From positions 1 to 25,062 of the IMG/VR virus record IMGVR_UViG_3300025785_000087: DNA of 25,062 nt. One strand, written 5' to 3'. A program made the translations under genes and the position numbers. Below the pieces are notes generated by a model. It was not told the DNA's origin. It saw only the letters and a list, made by a program, of their open reading frames with translations, and searched no databases. Positions 20,473 through 25,062 of the stretch are shown piece after piece. The stretch comes from a virus. How positions within the stretch are numbered: position 1 is the first letter of the stretch; each line of letters starts with the position of its first letter.

Positions 20473-21453
20473 TTAGTTGGTCAAAATGCCTTGTAGGAAG
20501 CGGTTAGAAGTTGTCAAGTTACCAGCCCAACCGTATAACTTCACGATTGCGTCTTGGTTAATTGCTTGACGCTCGCCACCGATAGGTACAAAGTTACGCT
20601 CTTTGTGTGGGCGTAGGAAAATGTAATTGGTGTTCAAGAAGTACATTGTGTTAGAAGGCTGCTCGTTACCATAACCGCCACCCAATACAACATCAGCAGA
20701 TGTACCGCCACCGTAGAATTTCATAGAGGCGAAACCAGCAGAACCGCTTTCCTCAGAAGTAATACGCTGAATAGCTTGCAATGACTGTACATACAGGCTG
20801 TAGAAGTTAGTGTCAGCAACAATCAAGTCAGCCTTGTCTGTGCCACGAACCAACTGGAGTGCTGTAGAGGTCATCTTAGCTTGAATGTTGGTAGCTGTGA
20901 TGGTTGTACCAGTTGTAGCAGTATTCTGCCAAAAAGCCCAGTTAGCAGCGTTAATACCACCGTAAGTACCAGAAGTAGGAGTTGCGGAAACCGCAGCAGC
21001 CAAACCATCCAAGTTCTTACCACCGTTACCTGTACCGTCTAGGAATAGGTCACCAGAAATACGGTTTAGCAAACGAGCTTCAGAAACTTGCATACGACCA
21101 TCCAAGAGGTCAATGATTGCTTCTTTGCTTGAGTTTTGCAACATTTCTAAGCCAGACATTGTAACTGCGTCAGCGTACTGAGCAATTTTATACTGGGCAG
21201 CAGAAATTGGGCTATCTGGAGAAATATTCAATACTTCGTAACCGCTATAAGAGTTAGCGTTGTTAGTATTTGGGTCGTTGTACATGATTTCTTCCAAAAT
21301 CACATTACCACCTGAGAATGGGCGTACATTGCCCTTCTTGTCCAAATGCATCAAAATTGCATTGTTTTGTGTTAAGTTGTCTGCCAATTCACCGCTACGA
21401 CTTTGAATAGTGGTAGCGATAATATCGGTAATTGCGCTATTAGCAAATGCCAT
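20473..21453 (-). CDS. major capsid protein
   Basis: A 326-residue protein I recognise as a major capsid protein of an HK97-fold phage family: NNAILMHL-type start (LTQNNAILMHLDKKGNVRPF), SGGNVILEEIMYND, SGYEVLNISPDSPISAAQYK, VTMSGLEMLQNSSKEAIIDL, NRISGDLFLDGTGNGGKN and GINAANWAFW. Length is typical. It follows an acidic scaffold gene and precedes a decoration gene, the expected order. Its ribosome site is AAAGGATATATC-ATG. Confidence 0.92.
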   Translation of the reverse strand: MAFANSAITDIIATTIQSRSGELADNLTQNNAILMHLDKKGNVRPFSGGNVILEEIMYNDPNTNNANSYSGYEVLNISPDSPISAAQYKIAQYADAVTMSGLEMLQNSSKEAIIDLLDGRMQVSEARLLNRISGDLFLDGTGNGGKNLDGLAAAVSATPTSGTYGGINAANWAFWQNTATTGTTITATNIQAKMTSTALQLVRGTDKADLIVADTNFYSLYVQSLQAIQRITSEESGSAGFASMKFYGGGTSADVVLGGGYGNEQPSNTMYFLNTNYIFLRPHKERNFVPIGGERQAINQDAIVKLYGWAGNLTTSNRFLQGILTN

Positions 21454-21478
21454 GATATATCCTTTAAAAGTATGTTAA

Positions 21479-22540
21479 TTAAACCCTGCCGCCCATTTCA
21501 CCCATTTGGGCTGCAATAAGCGAGCGTCTATCCTTCGAATCTACCTTGTTCACCACACCGCTAGGAGTAACGGATTTGGGGCTTACTGCGGCAGCTTTGG
21601 CTTTAGCTACTTGCTGTGCTTTAGACGCTTCTTTTTTAACTTGGTCAAGGAGTCGTTCTTGCTCAAGTTTAAAGACTTCATCATTCATACGCACCGCTTT
21701 GGCATAAGCCGATTCGAGGTCTTGGGCTAATCCACGCTCAAGTAGTTGAGCCATATCTTCCCTTACCACCTCAAAGTGCGGAAACTTCTCCGCATTACTT
21801 CTAACTCTTTCAATCTCGCCCATAAGACGAGCTTGTTCCTGTTGTTCTTTCCAGCCTCGCACCTGTTGTACTTCATTTTGCAAAGCTGCTAGTTGCTGGT
21901 TCAACGCATAAGACTGTGGGTCTTGGTACTGTTGTGTGGGAGCAACACTTTCGCCTAATTGTATTCCATAATCTTGTGCAAGTCTATGAAAAAGTTGGAC
22001 TCTTTGCTCATAAGGTGCTTTTGACAAAATCATGTGCGCTCTGCCAAGGTTATTAATCCATGCGGCAGGATGAATGTTTTGTTGTTGCAACTCTGGCATA
22101 AATGGGGCAATGGCTTCTACCAAAGACTTAGCATTGTCAGCTTCTTGCTTATAGGTAGAAACGCCTTTTTTATACTCAGACTCACGCTGGTTAGAATATT
22201 CTGCTAATTTGAGTGCTTCTTCAGGGCTTAGTTGCTGACCTGTTGTCAGTTTGTCCCAAATTGGCAAATACTCTTTTTTCCAAGTTGTAGGGCGTGGAAT
22301 AGCAGGTTTTACTTCCTCCTGCGGTTTCTCATCCGACTCCTCAGATTGAGCAGCTTCAACAGCTTCGGCAGGTTTTTCGCTATCTTCCTCGCTAGTTTCA
22401 ACTTCGTTGGACTCCTCGGAAACAGGTTCACTTTCAACCTCCTCTGCTTCCACAGGTTCTTGTACAATTTCGTTCTCCTCTGGTTGCTCTAAAGCCTCAT
22501 TCATTGCTGCTTCTAAAATACTTCTGCGGTCATCACTCAT
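21479..22540 (-). CDS. capsid scaffolding protein
   Basis: A 353-residue protein with a strongly acidic Glu/Pro/Ser-rich N-terminal third (residues 15-78), then PTTWKKEYLPIWDKLTTGQQ, long helices (ALAEYSNQ-like, QLAALQNEVQQVRGWKEQQE) and a basic C-terminal region (KDRRSLIAAQMGEMGGRV). Acidic head, helical coiled-coil middle and basic C-terminus immediately upstream of the capsid gene is the scaffold layout: the C-terminus binds coat protein during prohead assembly and the protein then leaves. Confidence 0.85.
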   Translation of the reverse strand: MSDDRRSILEAAMNEALEQPEENEIVQEPVEAEEVESEPVSEESNEVETSEEDSEKPAEAVEAAQSEESDEKPQEEVKPAIPRPTTWKKEYLPIWDKLTTGQQLSPEEALKLAEYSNQRESEYKKGVSTYKQEADNAKSLVEAIAPFMPELQQQNIHPAAWINNLGRAHMILSKAPYEQRVQLFHRLAQDYGIQLGESVAPTQQYQDPQSYALNQQLAALQNEVQQVRGWKEQQEQARLMGEIERVRSNAEKFPHFEVVREDMAQLLERGLAQDLESAYAKAVRMNDEVFKLEQERLLDQVKKEASKAQQVAKAKAAAVSPKSVTPSGVVNKVDSKDRRSLIAAQMGEMGGRV

Positions 22541-22560
22541 GGTTTCTCCAAGTTGTCGGA

Positions 22561-22938
22561 TTATCGGTAACTGAGCTTTTCATAAGCCATTTCAGCAATT
22601 TGACGCTTACGCTTCTCGTTGCTTTGACGGCTTAACTCAATCTTCTTGTGCTGCATTGGTACATCATTTCCTAACTCAATCATTCGGTGCTGTTTTAGGT
22701 GGTTTCTATGCTTGTTACGGCTGTCAATCCAACTGCCGTCTATTTGGCTTACATAACCACCAATATCAGACTGCACCATAGGCGCTTCTCTGAATGTCAT
22801 TTCTTGCTTTTCTTTCCATGCTTGTTCGGCTTCAGGGCTACCAAGGGTATATCCCCAAAACTCTAGGTAATAGTCTTTGTCAGATTGTTTAGCTTGCACA
22901 TGGTTGCCTTCGCTATATCCACATTTAGGGCAAATCAT
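22561..22938 (-). CDS. CxxC virion-cluster protein
   Basis: A 125-residue protein from ATG 22938, with GGAGG upstream and a TAATG overlap with the glycosyltransferase stop. It starts MICPKCGYSEGN, an N-terminal CxxC knuckle. The middle, GGYVSQIDGSWIDSRNKHRN followed by HLKQHRMIELGND, is a pattern well known in phage proteins encoded between portal and scaffold ('YVSPV.G..I.SR..R...LK......'). The basic C-terminal tail is helical. Function unknown; one CxxC pair alone would need dimerisation to hold a metal. Confidence 0.6.
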   Translation of the reverse strand: MICPKCGYSEGNHVQAKQSDKDYYLEFWGYTLGSPEAEQAWKEKQEMTFREAPMVQSDIGGYVSQIDGSWIDSRNKHRNHLKQHRMIELGNDVPMQHKKIELSRQSNEKRKRQIAEMAYEKLSYR

Positions 22939-23843
22939 TACATCCTCCTTAATAAATCGGGAATTTTGTCCCACTCATTTGGTTTGATTGCTACTACAGA
23001 GTCATACCACTTTCCATGCTTCCAACGCCAGCAAACATAAGGGTCGTCAGGAAGCAACATAATGCACTTAACGCCTAAAGCGCCAGCAAGATGGGCTGTG
23101 CCTGTGTCTGGGCAAATAACGCCACGCATAGACTTCATGTGTCTTGCGGTTTCATACCAGTTGTTTTTCCAGCCGTCTGGCAATGGAATAAAAATGTCGT
23201 CACCATTGTAATTAAGGCTGTATGCGTCAGCACCTAAAAGCCTACGCATTTCTTGGACTGGAATAGACTTGGCATAGTGCAAATGGCCTTTAGAAGCCAT
23301 CCAATTAACGCCTATTTTGCGCTCAATATTAGAGGGTTCAGCGTCTAAATAACCTTCGCTACCTACAATCTTATTAAGACCTACAGGAAATAATTGGCGC
23401 ACATGGGCAGGTGAGTGCATAGCAAAATATGGCAGGGACATTGACCCAACCCAATAGTCTGCATTGAGAATTACAGGGTCATTAAAATCATTAGACAAAT
23501 GGTCAATACACTCCATCTGACCCAATAACAAATGTAGGGAAAAGTGTTGAAAAACATAGACTTCCTTTGCGCCCCATGCTTTAAGCATAGGCAAAAATCG
23601 TGACATTTGAATGATGTCGCCATAACCTTGCTCCATTTGTACTACTATGGTTTTCCCTAATAGTCTTTCGCCTTTCCATGTTGGCGCTGGCAAATGTTTG
23701 TCGTGACTAGCAGAAATAGCTTGTTTTACATCAGGGTGGTAACGGTTCTCGTATAGCCTAAAGCCTGGCAATAAGTGTCCAGAATGTAGAAGGTCGAGTG
23801 ATTGTTTGTAAAGTGAGTAAGGGCTTTGTGGCAGTTCGGTCAT
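22938..23843 (-). CDS. GT9/heptosyltransferase-like TPR-type glycosyltransferase
   Basis: A 301-residue GT-B-like enzyme of the type usually fused to TPR repeats in bacteria. A single TPR-like helix pair opens it (LLHSGHLLPGFRLYENRY, 18-35), followed by the linker LPAPTWKGERLLGKTIVVQM, then EQGYGDIIQMSRFLP (71-85), the nucleotide-sugar fold signature, and CPDTGTAHLAGALGVK (244-259) with a C-terminal WRW (272-274) and WD. These match GT9-related proteins in which the D-T-x-x-x-HLAGALG motif binds the donor. Donor and acceptor are unknown: host LPS, a virion protein or a fibre are all possible. It sits between two structural genes, coupled to both by stop/start overlaps, so it is made with the virion. 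Confidence 0.82.
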   Translation of the reverse strand: MTELPQSPYSLYKQSLDLLHSGHLLPGFRLYENRYHPDVKQAISASHDKHLPAPTWKGERLLGKTIVVQMEQGYGDIIQMSRFLPMLKAWGAKEVYVFQHFSLHLLLGQMECIDHLSNDFNDPVILNADYWVGSMSLPYFAMHSPAHVRQLFPVGLNKIVGSEGYLDAEPSNIERKIGVNWMASKGHLHYAKSIPVQEMRRLLGADAYSLNYNGDDIFIPLPDGWKNNWYETARHMKSMRGVICPDTGTAHLAGALGVKCIMLLPDDPYVCWRWKHGKWYDSVVAIKPNEWDKIPDLLRRM

Positions 23844-24685
23844 AAGAGCATTAGTAGAGCTTCTTCATCATCCATTTCGGCTTTGAATTTAGCGTCTAGA
23901 ATCGCAAGGGCAGTCATTGTTTCTGCCAATACTTTTCTGTGGGCTATCGCTTGGTTTAATTCCTTTTCTTGTCTGTCAAGATTGGCGATAACCGCTTCTA
24001 AGCGTGTGACTTCGACTGACGGTGTATCAATCCTAATCTCTTGTTTTAATTGTACTTTATTTTTCTTAGTTTGTTGCTTTGGCGCAACAGGGTCAATCAA
24101 ATCCCTAAAGCGTTTCTTACGAGCTTCTGCATCTGCTCTGCGAGCTTCAATAAGTTTTTCTTCCGCTGCCCTACGCTTACGGTCTAATGCTTTAGCTCTT
24201 TCAATTTCTTTCTTAGTAAAGCCATCGTGCATGTCCATTGGCTGACCGCCAGTCACAGTACCTATAAAAAGGGCTGTGTCATTGTCATCAATGGTGTAAA
24301 TTTGGGCTGTTTCAAGTGCTTGAGCCTCAAAATCGGCTGTATCTGTGCCGTCTGTGGCGCTAATATAGGCGCTTACAAGGTTTTGTGCGGTGAATGTGGC
24401 GGTGTCAGTACCATCTGTGGCTGAAATCGTGCCTGTGACCGCTACAGCGCCTTCTAAATCGGCTGTGTCATTGCTATCTGTTGCTTGAATATAGCCAGAA
24501 ACAAGCTCTTGGGCGTAAATCGTACAAGTATCTGTACCGTCTGTAGCAGAAATAGTGCCTGTAATGGCAACTTGACCTGTAAGGGTCGCAGAATCGTTGC
24601 TATCTGTTGCGTAAATCGTGCCAGTTATTTTCGGCTGTTGTATGTCCGAAATTGGCTGGTTTGATATGGGGGTAAAACCCAGCAT
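23840..24685 (-). CDS. repeat-domain plus coiled-coil virion-cluster protein
   Basis: A 281-residue protein in two parts. Residues 20-145 are six 21-residue repeats with the core ATDGTDTA (for example ITGTISATDGTDT), likely a beta-strand stack. From about 150 comes a highly charged helical coiled coil (KKEIERAKALDRKRRAAEEK, LEAVIANLDRQEKELNQAIA). I have seen the same pairing of 'ATDGxDTA' repeats and charged coil in phage structural clusters, function unknown. The stop overlaps the glycosyltransferase start (ATGA); the ATG is one base after the stop of the fibre-like gene. Confidence 0.65.
   Translation of the reverse strand: MLGFTPISNQPISDIQQPKITGTIYATDSNDSATLTGQVAITGTISATDGTDTCTIYAQELVSGYIQATDSNDTADLEGAVAVTGTISATDGTDTATFTAQNLVSAYISATDGTDTADFEAQALETAQIYTIDDNDTALFIGTVTGGQPMDMHDGFTKKEIERAKALDRKRRAAEEKLIEARRADAEARKKRFRDLIDPVAPKQQTKKNKVQLKQEIRIDTPSVEVTRLEAVIANLDRQEKELNQAIAHRKVLAETMTALAILDAKFKAEMDDEEALLMLL
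24251..24628 (-). repeat. six tandem 63-bp (21-residue) coding repeats
   Basis: Six consecutive units of exactly 21 residues with no gaps. Units 2, 4 and 5 carry ATDGTDT, units 1 and 3 ATDSND, unit 6 the degenerate TIDDNDT. The units alternate in their first residues (ITGT or VSGY type), suggesting a two-unit higher period. Confidence 0.85.
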
Positions 24686-24686
24686 T

Positions 24687-25062
24687 TTAGACTACCACCA
24701 AACGGCTACCAGTCGAAACTGTAACGGTGACTCCTGTATTGATAGTGACTTTGCCAGCCATCATTGCGTTAAAGTTTGTAGGAATGGTATAACTTGCAGA
24801 AACGGTTGTGGCGTTCATAAAAAATGGGTTTGTAGATGAAGCCTGAATACCATTGTTAAATGTAGCTAAACCAGCGCTAGAAATTGTTAAAGCATCAGTA
24901 GCGCCATTATTTACAATAAAGTGAATATTATTAACGCTGTAAGTTCCAAGTGCTAAATCACCACCATTTGTATAAATATAACCAGCATTTGCAAGGCTAA
25001 AGTTGCCTGTTCCTGTAAATGCGCTTGAATTAATACCAATATCAATATATTTGCCTAAGGAA
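24687..25062 (-). CDS. tail-fibre-like protein, C-terminal part (cut by window edge)
   Basis: The last 125 codons are visible and end two bases before the next ATG; the gene continues past the right edge. Strand-rich, Asn/Gly/Thr-rich sequence (SLGKYIDIGINSSAFTGTGN, YIYTNGGDLALGTYSVNN, ALTISSAGLATFNNGIQASS) is typical of fibre shafts. The final 45 residues (ASYTIPTNFNA, VTINTGVTVTV) match the tip of the tail fibre at 11362-11496. A second fibre or spike gene upstream of the capsid genes is unusual in position. Confidence 0.65.
   Translation of the reverse strand, partial: SLGKYIDIGINSSAFTGTGNFSLANAGYIYTNGGDLALGTYSVNNIHFIVNNGATDALTISSAGLATFNNGIQASSTNPFFMNATTVSASYTIPTNFNAMMAGKVTINTGVTVTVSTGSRLVVV
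24690..24824 (-). repeat. C-terminal tip module, copy in right-edge fibre-like gene
   Basis: Forty-five residues aligned without gaps to the tail fibre C-terminus, with SYTIP, VTI-TGV-VTV and SR shared. Confidence 0.65.

Noticed and set aside
23826-24245. 139-codon plus-strand frame opposite the repeat/coiled-coil gene
   Set aside because: Ser/Leu/Arg-rich product expected from the complement of a charged coiled-coil gene; wrong strand for the operon.
24251-24628. possible CRISPR-like array
   Set aside because: The 63-bp periodicity is a coding repeat in frame with no spacer-repeat alternation; no CRISPR array or cas gene is seen in the window.

Overview
This window is part of the genome of a tailed double-stranded DNA phage (Caudoviricetes). 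It is probably a short-tailed, podovirus-like phage of a Gram-negative, probably proteobacterial, freshwater-type host. The call rests on a major capsid protein with its scaffold, head-tail adaptor and stopper-like proteins, three large Gln/Ala/Gly-rich proteins of the DNA-ejection type, tail-fibre genes, and a lysis cassette with a nested Rz/Rz1 spanin pair, which implies an outer membrane. No tail tube, sheath or tape-measure gene is visible. Base composition is AT-rich and genes are packed tightly with many ATGA and TAATG overlaps. Terminase, portal, polymerase and integrase are not in the window; terminase and portal would be expected beyond the right edge.

Layout. (1) Positions 1-3639, minus strand: an early or accessory operon with a Cro/YdaS-like regulator, small unknown proteins, a secreted protein, a replication-protein-like domain, a 49-aa membrane protein, a C5-cytosine DNA methyltransferase, a sigma-region-4-like HTH protein, and a truncated protein related by motif to the tRNA-guanine transglycosylase/DpdA type. 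(2) Positions 3640-3751: divergent control region with a clear plus-strand sigma70-type promoter and repeated GCTAT/ATAGC half-sites. (3) Positions 3752-7400, plus strand: a recombination operon (ERF annealing protein, SSB/DUF736-like protein, RecB/Cas4-like exonuclease), then a 256-nt gene-free spacer rich in inverted repeats, then seven small genes. (4) Positions 7397-25062, minus strand, transcribed right to left: a fibre-like gene (cut by the edge), a protein with six 21-residue repeats, a glycosyltransferase, a CxxC protein, scaffold, capsid, decoration protein, coiled-coil protein, adaptor, stopper, GNAT acetyltransferase, three ejection-type proteins, tail fibre and fibre-associated proteins, small coiled-coil/membrane proteins, holin candidate, Rz/Rz1 and endolysin.

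How it works together. The plus operon looks like a single-strand-annealing recombination module. The minus early operon combines replication, DNA methylation and possibly a second nucleobase-modifying enzyme, which would fit protection from host restriction. The late block builds the virion and lyses the cell. Most unusual is a surface-chemistry layer inside the late block: a GT9/TPR-type glycosyltransferase and a GNAT acetyltransferase interleaved with structural genes, alongside fibre proteins that share exchangeable modules (an FCCH-like domain and a C-terminal tip). Several genes under 60 codons (39, 49, 50, 32 and 58 aa) were read directly from the sequence and are supported by stop/start overlaps or tight spacing.
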